Shown: one piece after another, positions 29,101-37,955 of the stretch | Numbering within the stretch: the first letter of the stretch is position 1 | How the letters are laid out: the number at the start of each line of letters is the position of its first letter | NCBI RefSeq assembly: GCF_011764445.1 | Contig: NZ_BLPG01000001.1 | Location: 682,001 to 746,000 of the forward strand | Reading direction: 5' to 3' | Length of the DNA: 64,000 nt | Source of the DNA: Phytohabitans rumicis | GTDB taxonomy: Bacteria > Actinomycetota > Actinomycetes > Mycobacteriales > Micromonosporaceae | Translations under genes and position numbers: made by a program | Notes under the pieces: model-generated | What the model saw: only the letters and a program-made list of their open reading frames with translations | Told to the model about the DNA's origin: nothing | Database searches by the model: none

Positions 29101-29810
29101 GCCGGCGCTGTCCCACATGGCCGACGGCGGCGCGCTGGCGACCACGGCGCCCGGGGGTCGCGCAGCTCCAGCCCGCCGTCCCGCCCCGCCGTGACCCGCA
29201 CGCCCGTCGCGGCCAGGCCCAGCCGGATCCGGCGCAGCGCCGGCTGCTTCGCCGCCGCGGCGGACCGCACCACCAGGTGCTGCGTGTAACCGTCCACTTC
29301 GGCCCGCAGCACCAGGTCGACGCCCGGCAGGACCGCCGGGTACGTCGCGGCCGGCCCGTCGAGCACCGGCGCCGGCAGCCGCCCCGGCCAGGTCAGCGCG
29401 ATCCCCTTGCCGGCCCGGGCGTACCGCACCATCGGCGCCGACCCGCCGCCGGACAGCACCAGGTCCACGTCGACGGCGCGCGGCACGACCGCGCCGTCCG
29501 CCCGGCGTACCAGGGTGGTGTCCACCTCGACCCAACGGCCGTCCTGCCGGATCCGCGCCGTCCGCGCGTCCAGGGTGGCCTTCAGCGTGCCGTCCGGCAG
29601 GGCGTCCACGACCCGCGTGCCGGTGGTCAGGTCGGCGACCCGCACCGGCGCCCCCTGCGCGTACGCCGCCTGCACCGCGCGCGCCGTGTCCGGCGCCTCC
29701 CGTACCAATGGCCCGCGCCGCGGCCCCGGTGCCGGCGCGGACGACGTCACCACCGCCAGCAGCGAAGCCAGCAACGCCAGGACGAGCAGCGACGACGACC
29801 TGCGCACCAT
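23158..29810 (-). CDS. Secreted multi-LamG protein (one apparent frameshift)
   Basis: Exported adhesin-like protein of 2,217 residues if one base is restored near 29,151-29,158 (LELRDP joining GAVVASAPPSAMWD). In order it has a signal peptide (MVRRSSSLLVLALLASLLA), an N-terminal domain typical of partners of RHS proteins and Ig-like regions. Six LamG/concanavalin-like jellyroll modules of about 200 residues follow, each closing with a VDEVRxYxRALS-like motif. Then come four repeats of about 40-45 residues with one Cys pair each (for example YACRSGADGFTSTDAACEG) and a Pro/Glu-rich tail. The repeats resemble DUF5648-type modules. It is operonic with the RHS gene, a combination frequent in actinobacteria. 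Likely cell-surface glycan binding; ligand unknown. Confidence 0.82.
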
Positions 29811-30023
29811 GACCCCCGTTTGGCTCAACCATCCGCGCAAGGGTCGCAGCGCCCGCCTTTCACATGCCTGTCACCGACCGGCCCGTCGTGAAAGGACGTT
29901 CGCCACCGTCGATTGCCAGCTGGCTGGATCAACCGCCCGCCAACGCAGGCAGAACTACTGTCGTAGGGAGCGCATACCATGCGGCCGAGCCGAGTGTTGA
30001 GGCTGCGGTTGACGGAGGTGCCA

Positions 30024-30563
30024 GTGACCGGCCACGAGGAACTACCCGTGCGAGTGTCCAGGCGTATCGAAGCCCCGGCGGCTGTGATCTTCCAGGTACT
30101 GGCCAACCCCGCGCGGCATCTCGACCTGGACGGCTCTGGCATGCTGCGCGGCGCCGCCTCGGACAAGGTGATCACCGGTGTCGGGGACGTCTTTGTGATG
30201 CGGATGTACTACACCCGCCACGGCGACTACGAGATGGACAATCACGTCGTCGAGTATGAGCAGGATCGCCGCGTCGGCTGGGAGCCGGCACCCGGGCGCG
30301 GGCACCCGGACCGCGGCTCGCCGGACGCCCAGTGGGGCCAACGGTGGAGCTACGAATTGGTCCCCGACGGCCCGGAAGCGACCGTCGTGACCGAGATCTA
30401 CGACTGCTCGCGAGTGTCAGAAGGCGAGCGAGTGTCGATGCAGGACGGCCGGGTCTGGATCGAAAGCATGACGCGGACGTTGCTGCGCCTCGACCAGATC
30501 TGCACCGGGGTCGAGCTCGGTACCCCGCCAACCTCGGGATCGGGGCATGATGTTGGCCGATGA
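30024..30563 (+). CDS. SRPBCC (START-like) family protein
   Basis: Protein of 179 residues of the helix-grip SRPBCC fold. The opening VRVSRRIEAPAAVIFQVLANPARHLDLDGSG is the standard polyketide cyclase/START-like entry, followed by GVGDVFVMRMYY, WGQRWSYELVPDG and a C-terminal helix (MTRTLLRLDQI). Members bind hydrophobic ligands or act as cyclases. No ligand can be inferred. I chose GTG 30024 because GGAGG lies five bases upstream; ATG 29979 with GGGAG is an alternative adding 15 residues. The stop overlaps the ATG of the following, disrupted membrane protein gene (ATGA), indicating an original two-gene unit. Confidence 0.8.
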   Translation: MTGHEELPVRVSRRIEAPAAVIFQVLANPARHLDLDGSGMLRGAASDKVITGVGDVFVMRMYYTRHGDYEMDNHVVEYEQDRRVGWEPAPGRGHPDRGSPDAQWGQRWSYELVPDGPEATVVTEIYDCSRVSEGERVSMQDGRVWIESMTRTLLRLDQICTGVELGTPPTSGSGHDVGR

Positions 30564-31239
30564 GAGACGTCGCGGTGTACGCGGAGACGCTGGCTTTCCT
30601 CGTGGTCCTGCCGGGGTTTGTGACGCTCGTCGTCCTGGCTCCGCTGCGCCGGGTGCTCCTACGGGCCGTCGCTGCTGGCCATCGGGTTCGCGATCGGTGT
30701 TGCCGCATGGGCGGGCCGGCTCGCGCTGCGGCCAGCCGCGCCGCGGCGTACGCCCATGGGGTACCGGCGGCGGCTGCTCGCCCGGCTGAGCGCGGTCGGC
30801 TGGGGTGCGGCGCCGGGTGACGCCCGGGCGGCGGGTCGCGCACCGGCTCGCCGCGACCGGCGACCGGCTCCTGCGGTACGGGCACACGCTGACTTTCTGG
30901 CGGTGGCTTGCCGGGCGCAACCGCTGGCTGGTCGCGCTGCTGGCCGCCGCGACGGGGTATGGCGCCGCCTTCCTGGCGTGGCTGGTGGTCGTCGCCATCG
31001 CCGACCGCCGTGGTGGTCTGGGTCCGGGCTTGGTGATCATCGTTGTGACACCGCTGCTGGGTCCGGCGCAGCTATGGCTTTGGTACCGCATGCACCGGGC
31101 GACGCTGTGCGAGTTCGGTAGTGAGCTGGCGGCCGACGCGGCGCGTCTGGAGGCGGCGATCGCCGCCGCCCCACCGCTGACGGCCGGCCGCCGCCTCGGC
31201 CGCGCCCTCCGTACTTTCCTCGACCCACGGACCCTGTGA
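30560..31239 (+). pseudogene. Disrupted membrane protein gene
   Basis: Three successive frames carry membrane-protein-like sequence. ATG 30560 encodes a first helix (LAFLVVLPGFVTLVVLAPL). A shifted frame has LLAIGFAIGVAAWAGRLALR (about 30,665-30,730). A third frame, openable from GTG 30805, has a clean 144-residue tail with two helices (LVALLAAATGYGAAFLAWLVV and GLGPGLVIIVVTPLLG). Two shifts are needed to join them, so one missing base does not repair it. Either a real pseudogene, or a short intact protein (30805-31239) preceded by debris. No known family was recognised. Confidence 0.5.
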
Positions 31240-31300
31240 TCATGGCGTCCTTGGCGGAGCCGCGGATCGCGCACAGGCGTACGGCTTGACGCGGGCGCGT

Positions 31301-32131
31301 TCAGCCGAGCGCCTGCATCACCGGGATGAACCAGCGGCCGCGATCACCTGGTAGCGGTCGGGCGCCGTTCACCATCACGGCCGTGGAGTTCCGTACCGGG
31401 ACTGCGTGCTGCGTCGCCCATTCGCGTAGCTGGGGATGCCGGTCGTCGAGGTCGAGTCGGACCGGTCCGCTGACCGTTGCGGCGAGGTCGGCGATCAAGG
31501 TCTTCGCGTCGCTGAGGTTTTCTGCCAGGACGGGGCCGATGAGGACATTGTCGATGTTTCGCCACGCGCCGGCGTAGCCGCTGACCACCCCTGCCCGCTC
31601 GACGACGCGTAGCTGCTCGGCGAAGCCCGGCAGCCGCTGCACCAGGTGGCTGCGGTCCACACCGTTGACCTCGGCGTCAAGCGTGCGGATTGCGGGCAGG
31701 TCGCTCGGCACCGCCGGTCGCGACCCGGCTGGACCCGCCGACGGCTCAAACTGCCCTACATGCGTGTAGGTCGTGCCGACCGAGACGAAGCCGAGCCTCT
31801 CGTAGAGCGGGCGGCCGTACTCGGTCGCGTTGAGGAACACCGTCGCGTCGCCCGCTTCGGCCAGCGCGTGTTGCATCAGCTGCCGGCCGAGGCCCCGGCC
31901 GCCGTAGCGGGCCGCGACGAGCACCATGCTGATCGCCGCGAGCTGAGTGCCGTACCGGGTGAGGATCGTGGTGCCGACCAGGTCGCCGGCCTCGTCGCGA
32001 ACGCCGTACACGGCACCGACGTCGAACAGCAGACGCCACTTGTGCTCCTCGGGCAGCCACTCGCGGTCCTGGGCCAGAGCGAGACAGTCAGGGAGCGCGT
32101 CGAGCGTCAAGGGCTGAATCCGGTCGATCAC
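31301..32131 (-). CDS. GNAT acetyltransferase with YitH-like C-terminal domain
   Basis: Protein of 276 residues. An N-terminal GNAT domain (about 1-130) carries the acetyl-CoA loop ARYGGRGLGRQLMQ and the late motif FLNATEYGRPLYERLGFVSVG. The C-terminal part contains a second, acetyltransferase-like domain of the YitH/Acetyltransf_18 type (NIDNVLIGPVLAENLSDAKT). The substrate is unknown. I chose GTG 32131 as the start because GNAT homology begins there (VIDRIQPLTL) and a TAGCAT -10-like element lies just upstream, compatible with a leaderless transcript. It diverges from another GNAT gene over 58 bp. Confidence 0.85.
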   Translation of the reverse strand: MIDRIQPLTLDALPDCLALAQDREWLPEEHKWRLLFDVGAVYGVRDEAGDLVGTTILTRYGTQLAAISMVLVAARYGGRGLGRQLMQHALAEAGDATVFLNATEYGRPLYERLGFVSVGTTYTHVGQFEPSAGPAGSRPAVPSDLPAIRTLDAEVNGVDRSHLVQRLPGFAEQLRVVERAGVVSGYAGAWRNIDNVLIGPVLAENLSDAKTLIADLAATVSGPVRLDLDDRHPQLREWATQHAVPVRNSTAVMVNGARPLPGDRGRWFIPVMQALG

Positions 32132-32189
32132 AGCGATGATGCTACGGTCGCGAAACGTGGGCAAGCCGCAGAACAGAGGAGCGCCTCCG

Positions 32190-32834
32190 ATGCCCACATC
32201 CTTCGGCGAGACCGCCGTGCCCGGCGGGCCGGACGCGCGGCTCGGCTCGGTGGGGTTCCGATCCGCCGGCGCGGAGGACGCCGAGCAGATAGCGGCCCTG
32301 CATGCCGATAGCTGGCGCTTGCACTACCGCGGCGCCTACGCCGACTCATTCCTCGACGGTGACGTGGCGGCCGACCGGCGTACCGTGTGGTCGGCCCGGC
32401 TCGCCGCACCGGCCAACAGCGAAACGGTCCTCGCCGAACGGTACGGGCAGTTGGTTGGCTTCATCCACGTCGTGTTTGACGCGGACCCGCAGTGGGGCAG
32501 CCTCGTCGACAATCTGCACGTCGCCCACCACCAACGCCGGACGGGCATCGGCGCTCATCTTCTTAGCCGCGCCGCCCGGTCCGTCAGCCGGCGGGCGATC
32601 GGCGACGCCGTGTATCTGTGGGTGTTGGAGCAGAACACCGCCGCGCAGCAGTTCTACCACGCCTGCGGAGCCATTCAGGTGGAGACCGCACCAGTGCCGC
32701 CGCCCGGTGGAGATCCCGCCCGGCTCAACGGCGCTCCACGCGGGCTCCGCATGGTGTGGCCAAACGTCGCACGGCTGCTCCGCCTCGGCGAGTCGGGAAC
32801 AGCAACTCGGACTCGGGGGCCGAACGGGCCGTAA
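32190..32834 (+). CDS. GNAT family N-acetyltransferase
   Basis: Single-domain acetyltransferase of 214 residues. It has an N-terminal GFRSAGAEDAEQIAALHADSW helix typical of RimI-like GNATs and the central strand LVGFIHVVFDADPQWG. The acetyl-CoA motif is HHQRRTGIGAHLLSRA (about 120-135) and the C-terminal LWVLEQNTAAQQFYHACGA is the usual VLxxNxxAxxFY signature. The start is ATG 32190 with GAGGAG eight bases upstream. Divergent from the neighbouring two-domain GNAT. It precedes the sugar operon by 155 bp but shows no link to it. Substrate unknown. Confidence 0.88.
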   Translation: MPTSFGETAVPGGPDARLGSVGFRSAGAEDAEQIAALHADSWRLHYRGAYADSFLDGDVAADRRTVWSARLAAPANSETVLAERYGQLVGFIHVVFDADPQWGSLVDNLHVAHHQRRTGIGAHLLSRAARSVSRRAIGDAVYLWVLEQNTAAQQFYHACGAIQVETAPVPPPGGDPARLNGAPRGLRMVWPNVARLLRLGESGTATRTRGPNGP

Positions 32835-32988
32835 CAACGCCGGCCCGCCTGCCCGACTCTGCCTGTTTGGTGCTCTGGGCTGCCCGATGCTGTGGCGGCG
32901 TTGCCTCGGTGTTACGGAGAGATGTAGAAAGCTTGGCATCAGCTCCGGGCACGTCCGGGCAGATTCAGGCCGACACGGGCAGGTGAAA

Positions 32989-33750
32989 GTGTACGCGGTG
33001 GAGCGGCAACGGTGGCTTGTTGAGCACGCCCGTACCACGGGCCGCATCGACGTCAACGAAGTCGCGCAGCAGCTTGATGTTGCGCCGGAGACGGTTCGCC
33101 GGGATCTGAACACGCTGGAACGGCACGGGCTGGTGCGTCGGGTTCACGGTGGGGCGATTCCGGTCGAGCGTCTGGGGTTCGAGAACGAACTGGTCAACCG
33201 GGCCACGACGCGGCAGGAGGAGAAAGGCCAGATCGCCCGCGCCGCGCTCAATCACCTCGACAACGCCGAGTCCATCTATGTCGACGAGGGTACGACGGCA
33301 GCCATGCTGGCCGAGCTGCTAGAGCCAAAGCGCCCCATGACCGTGGTGACGAGCGCACTTCCGGTGGCTTGCCAGCTCGCGGCCCGGCCGATGCTGACGG
33401 TGTTGAGCCTGGGCGGGCGGGTACGCGGCCACACGCTCGGCGCGGTCGACCAGTGGGCGGTCCGGATGCTGGAGGACCTCGTGATCGACCTGGCCGTGAT
33501 CGGTACCAACGGCATCACGGTCGCCCACGGCCTGACGTGCCCGGACGCTGCCGTCGCCGCGGTGAAGCGGCGTGCTATCGCGTCGTCGCGTCGGAGCATC
33601 CTGCTCGCCGATCACTCGAAGTTCGGTGTGGATTCCTCGGTGCGTTTCGCGGACGTCCGCGAGATGGATCTGGTGATCACGGACCGCGCCACCGTGGATG
33701 CGCAGCTGCGGCCGTTGCGACGCCTCGGGGTCGAGGTGGTACACGCATGA
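32989..33750 (+). CDS. DeoR-family transcriptional regulator of sugar operon
   Basis: Repressor-type regulator of 253 residues. The N-terminal winged helix includes GRIDVNEVAQQLDVAPETVRRDLNTLERHGLVRRVHGGA, the family signature, near residues 18-57. The C-terminal DeoRC sensor domain has YVDEGTTAAMLAELL and GTNGITVAHGLTCPD motifs that usually bind a phosphorylated sugar. The start is GTG 32989 (VYAVERQRW), with AGGTGA just upstream. It is the first gene of an eight-gene plus-strand operon and its stop overlaps the PfkB start (ATGA), so it probably autoregulates. Likely inducer (inference): the sugar phosphate made by the FGGY or PfkB kinase. Confidence 0.92.
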   Translation: MYAVERQRWLVEHARTTGRIDVNEVAQQLDVAPETVRRDLNTLERHGLVRRVHGGAIPVERLGFENELVNRATTRQEEKGQIARAALNHLDNAESIYVDEGTTAAMLAELLEPKRPMTVVTSALPVACQLAARPMLTVLSLGGRVRGHTLGAVDQWAVRMLEDLVIDLAVIGTNGITVAHGLTCPDAAVAAVKRRAIASSRRSILLADHSKFGVDSSVRFADVREMDLVITDRATVDAQLRPLRRLGVEVVHA

Positions 33751-34700
33751 TTCTCACCGTCACCGCGAATCCGAGCCTCGACCGCACTTACACCACGAGA
33801 GCGCTGGCTGTCGGTCAGGTCAACCGCGCGCACAACGACTCGGTCGAGGCGAGCGGTAAGGGCGTCAATGTGTCGCGGGTACTGCACGCGGCCAAGGTCG
33901 CCACGGTGGCCGTGCTGACCACCGGCGGCAGCGAAGGTGAGCAGTTGCGCACCTTGCTGGAGGGTGAGCGACTGCGACATGTGCTTGTGCGTACGCAGCT
34001 GCCGACGCGCACCAACATCACGGTGGCCGAGCCCGACCGGACAACGAAGATCAACTCTTTGGGGCATCCTCTCGTGGCCGGCGACTATGACGCGTTGGTG
34101 ATGGTGGTGGCGGCGCAGGCACGCCTGGCGCGGTGGGTGGCGATCTGCGGCTCGGTGCCGCCCGGGGCTCCGGACAGCTTGGTGCCGCAGCTGGTGGCGG
34201 CGGCGCGGGAGGCTGGTGCGCGTACTGCCGTGGATGCCTCCGGACCGGCGCTGAGGGCGGCGGTGGGCGCAGCCCCGGACCTGCTCACACCCAACGCCGA
34301 CGAGCTCGGCGAGATGGCCGGCAGCACGTTCCGTGGCGCGGGGCCGGATCTGGTCCAGGACGCGCTGGCCGCCGCGGTCGCGCTGACCGAGCGTACCGGT
34401 AGTGCCCTGCTGGTCAGCCTCGGCGCGGACGGTGCGCTGTGGGTCAAGGCCGGTGGGCCGGTGTTGCACGCCGTCGCCCCGCCGGTGGTGCCGGTGAACA
34501 CCGCCGGAGCCGGAGACGCACTGCTGGCCGGCTGGCTGGCCGGCGACGAGGACGAAGCCAGCGAACCGGGCGCCCGGGCCCGACTCGTACGGGCGGTCGC
34601 CTGGGGAACGGCCGCCTGCCTGTTGCCGGATACCGCCGGCGACGTCGCGGCCGAGGCGGACCCCACGACGGTCACGGTCACCACCCCCACGACGGCGTAG
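33747..34700 (+). CDS. 1-phosphofructokinase / tagatose-6-P kinase-type PfkB sugar kinase
   Basis: PfkB-family kinase of 317 residues. It has the N-terminal signature TANPSLDRTY, the glycine-rich SGKGVNVSRVL (36-46) of the FruK/LacC subgroup and the C-terminal catalytic motif NTAGAGDALLAGW with the general-base Asp. It phosphorylates a sugar phosphate, giving a bisphosphate that the operon's class II aldolase can cleave (family knowledge plus inference). ATG 33747 overlaps the DeoR stop by 4 bp. A 54-bp gap separates it from the lipoprotein gene. Whether the substrate is fructose-1-P, tagatose-6-P or another ketose phosphate cannot be decided from sequence. Confidence 0.9.
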   Translation: MILTVTANPSLDRTYTTRALAVGQVNRAHNDSVEASGKGVNVSRVLHAAKVATVAVLTTGGSEGEQLRTLLEGERLRHVLVRTQLPTRTNITVAEPDRTTKINSLGHPLVAGDYDALVMVVAAQARLARWVAICGSVPPGAPDSLVPQLVAAAREAGARTAVDASGPALRAAVGAAPDLLTPNADELGEMAGSTFRGAGPDLVQDALAAAVALTERTGSALLVSLGADGALWVKAGGPVLHAVAPPVVPVNTAGAGDALLAGWLAGDEDEASEPGARARLVRAVAWGTAACLLPDTAGDVAAEADPTTVTVTTPTTA

Positions 34701-34754
34701 CCGTCGCCCCATACCCAAGATCAAGTCGATTCCGAATCCACCCGGAGGTTTATT

Positions 34755-36113
34755 GTGCGTAGGTTCAGACGTTTTATGATGATTTCAGCTGCTTTTATGG
34801 CCGGGAGCCTGCCACTGGCGGCATGCGGTGGAGCAGGCGGCGGCGGGAGCAGCGGTGGCGGGCAGTCGATCAACGTGTTGATGGTCGCCAACCCACAGAT
34901 GACGGACATCGAGAAATTGACGGCTGACACGTTCACGAAGGACACCGGCATCAAGGTGAACTACACGGTGCTGCCAGAGAACGAACTGCGGGACAAGGTC
35001 ACGCAGGACGTGGCCACCAAGGCCGGCCAGTACGACGTGGCCACGGTGGGCATGTACGAGGTGCCGATCTGGGCGAAGAACGGCTGGCTGCACGAGTTGG
35101 GAAGCTACGCGACCGCCGACCCGAACTTCGACTACGACGACCTGCTCAAGCCCATGGTGACGGGTCTGTCCGGCGATGACGGAAAGCTGTACGGCATGCC
35201 GTTCTACGGCGAGTCGTCCTTTCTGATGTACCGCAAGGATGTCCTGTCGGCCAAGGGCTTGACGATGCCGGAGCGGCCGACCTGGCAGCAGGTGGCGGAC
35301 CTGGCCGCGAAGCTCGACGGTGCCGAGCCCGGAATGAAGGGCATCTGTCTGCGCGGGCTGCCGGGCTGGGGCGAGGTCTTCGCACCACTGACCACTGTGG
35401 TCAACACGTTCGGCGGCACCTGGTTCACCAAGGACTGGCAGGCGCAGGTGAACTCGCCCGAGTTCACCCAGGCCGTGAAGTTCTACGTCGACCTCCTGCG
35501 GGCACACGGCGAGCCGGGGGCGGCGCAGGCCGGGTTCACCGAATGCCTGAACTCGATGAGCCAGGGCAAGGTCGCCATGTGGTACGACGCCACGTCCGGC
35601 GCCGGGTCGCTGGAGGACCCGAATGTCAGCAAGGTCGCCGGCAAGGTCGGCTACGCGTACGCGCCGGTGGCGAAGACGAAGTCGTCCGGCTGGCTGTGGG
35701 CCTGGGCGTGGGCGATGCCGAAGACGACACAGAAGGCGGACGCGGCGGCGAAGTTCATCCTGTGGGCGTCCGGCAAGGACTACGAGAAGGTGGTCGGTCA
35801 GAAGCTGGGCTGGTCGCGCGTGCCGGCGGGCAAGCGGGCCTCCACCTACCAGATCCCGGAGTACCAGCAGGCCGCGGCGGCATTCGGTGACGTCACGCTC
35901 AAGGCGATCCAGGAGGCCGACCCGACCAATCCGGGCACACAGCCCCGGCCGACGGTGGGCATCCAGTTCGTCACCATCCCCGAGTTCGCCGACCTCGGCA
36001 CGAAGGTCTCCCAGGAGGTCAGCGCCGCGATCGCCGGCAAGAACAGCGTGGAGAAGGCGCTCGCCGACGGTCAGGCGCTCGCCGAGCAGGTCGCCAAGAA
36101 GTACGCCAAATAG
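34755..36113 (+). CDS. ABC sugar-binding lipoprotein
   Basis: Extracellular solute-binding protein (family 1) of 452 residues, anchored by a lipidated cysteine: signal helix and lipobox LAAC with C24, followed by a Gly/Ser linker. The body has SBP hallmarks (INVLMVANPQMTDIEKLTADTF, YDVATVGMYEVP and MPFYGESSFLMYRKD). Overall it is reminiscent of the sorbitol/mannitol-binding group, a tentative resemblance. The start is GTG 34755 with CCGGAGG upstream. It feeds the two permeases immediately downstream. No ATPase gene is present, so a shared MsiK-type ATPase encoded elsewhere is expected. Confidence 0.93.
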   Translation: MRRFRRFMMISAAFMAGSLPLAACGGAGGGGSSGGGQSINVLMVANPQMTDIEKLTADTFTKDTGIKVNYTVLPENELRDKVTQDVATKAGQYDVATVGMYEVPIWAKNGWLHELGSYATADPNFDYDDLLKPMVTGLSGDDGKLYGMPFYGESSFLMYRKDVLSAKGLTMPERPTWQQVADLAAKLDGAEPGMKGICLRGLPGWGEVFAPLTTVVNTFGGTWFTKDWQAQVNSPEFTQAVKFYVDLLRAHGEPGAAQAGFTECLNSMSQGKVAMWYDATSGAGSLEDPNVSKVAGKVGYAYAPVAKTKSSGWLWAWAWAMPKTTQKADAAAKFILWASGKDYEKVVGQKLGWSRVPAGKRASTYQIPEYQQAAAAFGDVTLKAIQEADPTNPGTQPRPTVGIQFVTIPEFADLGTKVSQEVSAAIAGKNSVEKALADGQALAEQVAKKYAK

Positions 36114-36168
36114 CAGGCCCACCGGGTCCGGCCGGGCCAGCCCCGGCCGGACCGACACAGGAGCACCC

Positions 36169-37125
36169 ATGACCACCCTGACCAAGGCACCGCCGGTGAG
36201 AACCGTGCGTCCGGCGCCGATGCCAAGCACCCGGGTACGGTGGCTGCGCCGCGCACCGCTGCTACCCGCACTGATCTTCACCATCGTCGTCACGCAGATT
36301 CCGTTCCTCGTGACGCTCGTCATCTCCTCGCTGAACTGGAACATCCTGCACCCGGGCGACCGCAGCTTCGCGGGCCTGTCGAACTACCAGTTCGTGTTCA
36401 CCGACGCCCGGTTGCGCGCCGCCGTCATCAATACGGTGACCATGACGGCATCGGTGGTCATCCTCAGCGTGCTGATCGGACTCGGGCTCGCCGTCCTGCT
36501 CGACCGTCGCTTTCCCGGACGCGGCCTGGCCCGCACCCTGCTGATCGCACCGTTCCTGGTGATGCCGGTCGCATCGGCGCTGCTGTGGAAACACGCCCTC
36601 TACAACCCGGCCTACGGACTGTTCAACGGCGTACTCAACGCGCTGTGGCAGGCATTCGGGGCCGACCACGGACCCACCATCGACTGGGTCTCGGACCGCC
36701 CGATGATGGCGGTGGTCGCCGCCCTGGTCTGGCAGTGGACACCGTTCATGATGCTGATCCTGCTCGCCGGGCTGTCGACGCAGCCACCGGACGTCCTGGA
36801 GGCGGCGAAGATCGACGGCGCCCGCGCCCTGCAGACGTTCCGGTTCGTCACCGTGCCCCACCTGCGCCAGTACCTGGAGCTCTCGGTGCTGCTCGGCTCG
36901 ATCTACGTGCTGCAGACCTTCGACGCCGTCTTCACCATCACCCAAGGCGGACCCGGCACGGCCACGACGAACCTGCCCTACGAGATCTACCTGACCACGT
37001 TCCGCAAATATGAGTACGGGCAAGCCGCCGCAGCCGGCGTGGTCGTCGTGATCGGCACCATCATCGTGGCGACGTTCGCGTTGCGTGTCGTGTCCTCGCT
37101 GTTCAGCAAGGAGAGTCCGCGATGA
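36169..37125 (+). CDS. Sugar ABC transporter permease (MalF type)
   Basis: Permease of 318 residues with six transmembrane helices and the ATPase-contacting EAA loop VLEAAKIDGARALQTFRFVTVPHL (about 206-229). A 35-residue cytosolic N-terminus precedes helix 1 (LLPALIFTIVVTQIPFLVTLV). It pairs with the MalG-type permease that follows with a 4-bp overlap. The ATG 36169 start has AGGAG seven bases upstream. It imports the substrate delivered by the lipoprotein. The cargo is probably a monosaccharide or sugar alcohol judging from the kinases in the operon. Confidence 0.93.
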   Translation: MTTLTKAPPVRTVRPAPMPSTRVRWLRRAPLLPALIFTIVVTQIPFLVTLVISSLNWNILHPGDRSFAGLSNYQFVFTDARLRAAVINTVTMTASVVILSVLIGLGLAVLLDRRFPGRGLARTLLIAPFLVMPVASALLWKHALYNPAYGLFNGVLNALWQAFGADHGPTIDWVSDRPMMAVVAALVWQWTPFMMLILLAGLSTQPPDVLEAAKIDGARALQTFRFVTVPHLRQYLELSVLLGSIYVLQTFDAVFTITQGGPGTATTNLPYEIYLTTFRKYEYGQAAAAGVVVVIGTIIVATFALRVVSSLFSKESPR

Positions 37126-37955
37126 GGCGAAAGGATGGCACCACCGGGCAGCGCGGCGGTCCGGTGTGGACGCTCATCGCATGGGGCGCGACGCTGCTGT
37201 TCTTCGCCCCGGTCGGCTGGATGGTGCTCACGTCGTTCCACCGCGAGGCCGACGCCGCCACCAACCCGCCATCACCCTTGGCGCCGCTGACCACCAGCAA
37301 CTACGCGGAGCTGTTCGACCGCGACATCACCCCCTATCTGCTCAACTCCGCGATGGCCAGCCTGTTGTCCACGGCGCTGGTGCTGGCCCTGGCCGTGCCG
37401 GCGGCGTACGCGCTGGCGGTCAAGCCGGTACGCAAGTGGACCGATGTGATGTTCTTCTTCCTGTCCACCAAGTTCCTGCCGGCCATCGCGGCCCTGCTGC
37501 CGATCTACCTGATCGTCAAGGAGATCGGCATGCTCGACAACGTCTGGACCCTCATCGTGCTCTACACCGCGATGAACCTGCCGCTGGCGGTGTGGATGAT
37601 GCGGTCGTTCCTGGCCGAGGTGCCCCGCGAGATCCTCGAAGCCGCCGAGGTCGACGGCGCCGGGCTAGGGCAGGTACTGCGGAAGGTGATCGCCCCGATC
37701 GCCATGCCAGGGCTCGCCGCCACAAGCCTGATCTGCATCATCTTCAGCTGGAACGAATTCATGTTCGCGGTGAACCTGACCGCCGTACGCGCCAGCACGG
37801 CACCGGTGTTCCTCGTCGGGTTCATCTCCAGCGAGGGCCTGTTCCTCGCAAAGCTGTGCGCGGCAGCCACATTGGTGTCCCTGCCCGTACTCATCGCGGG
37901 CTTCGCCGCGCAGGACAAGCTCGTCCGCGGCCTGTCCATGGGAGCCGTGAAGTGA
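37122..37955 (+). CDS. Sugar ABC transporter permease (MalG type)
   Basis: Permease of 277 residues with six helices and the EAA motif ILEAAEVDGAGLGQVLRKVIAP (about 172-193). The ending QDKLVRGLSMGAVK is the usual MalG-family C-terminus. ATG 37122 lies in the upstream permease stop (ATGA) and its own stop overlaps the GTG of the dehydrogenase (GTGA), so translation is coupled on both sides. Partner of the MalF-type permease. Confidence 0.93.
   Translation: MRRKDGTTGQRGGPVWTLIAWGATLLFFAPVGWMVLTSFHREADAATNPPSPLAPLTTSNYAELFDRDITPYLLNSAMASLLSTALVLALAVPAAYALAVKPVRKWTDVMFFFLSTKFLPAIAALLPIYLIVKEIGMLDNVWTLIVLYTAMNLPLAVWMMRSFLAEVPREILEAAEVDGAGLGQVLRKVIAPIAMPGLAATSLICIIFSWNEFMFAVNLTAVRASTAPVFLVGFISSEGLFLAKLCAAATLVSLPVLIAGFAAQDKLVRGLSMGAVK

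Noticed and set aside
23383..29289. Very long plus-strand open frame opposite the LamG gene
   Set aside because: Its translation is Arg/Gly/Val-rich with no domains. It mirrors codon bias of the minus-strand LamG repeats and has no ribosome site.
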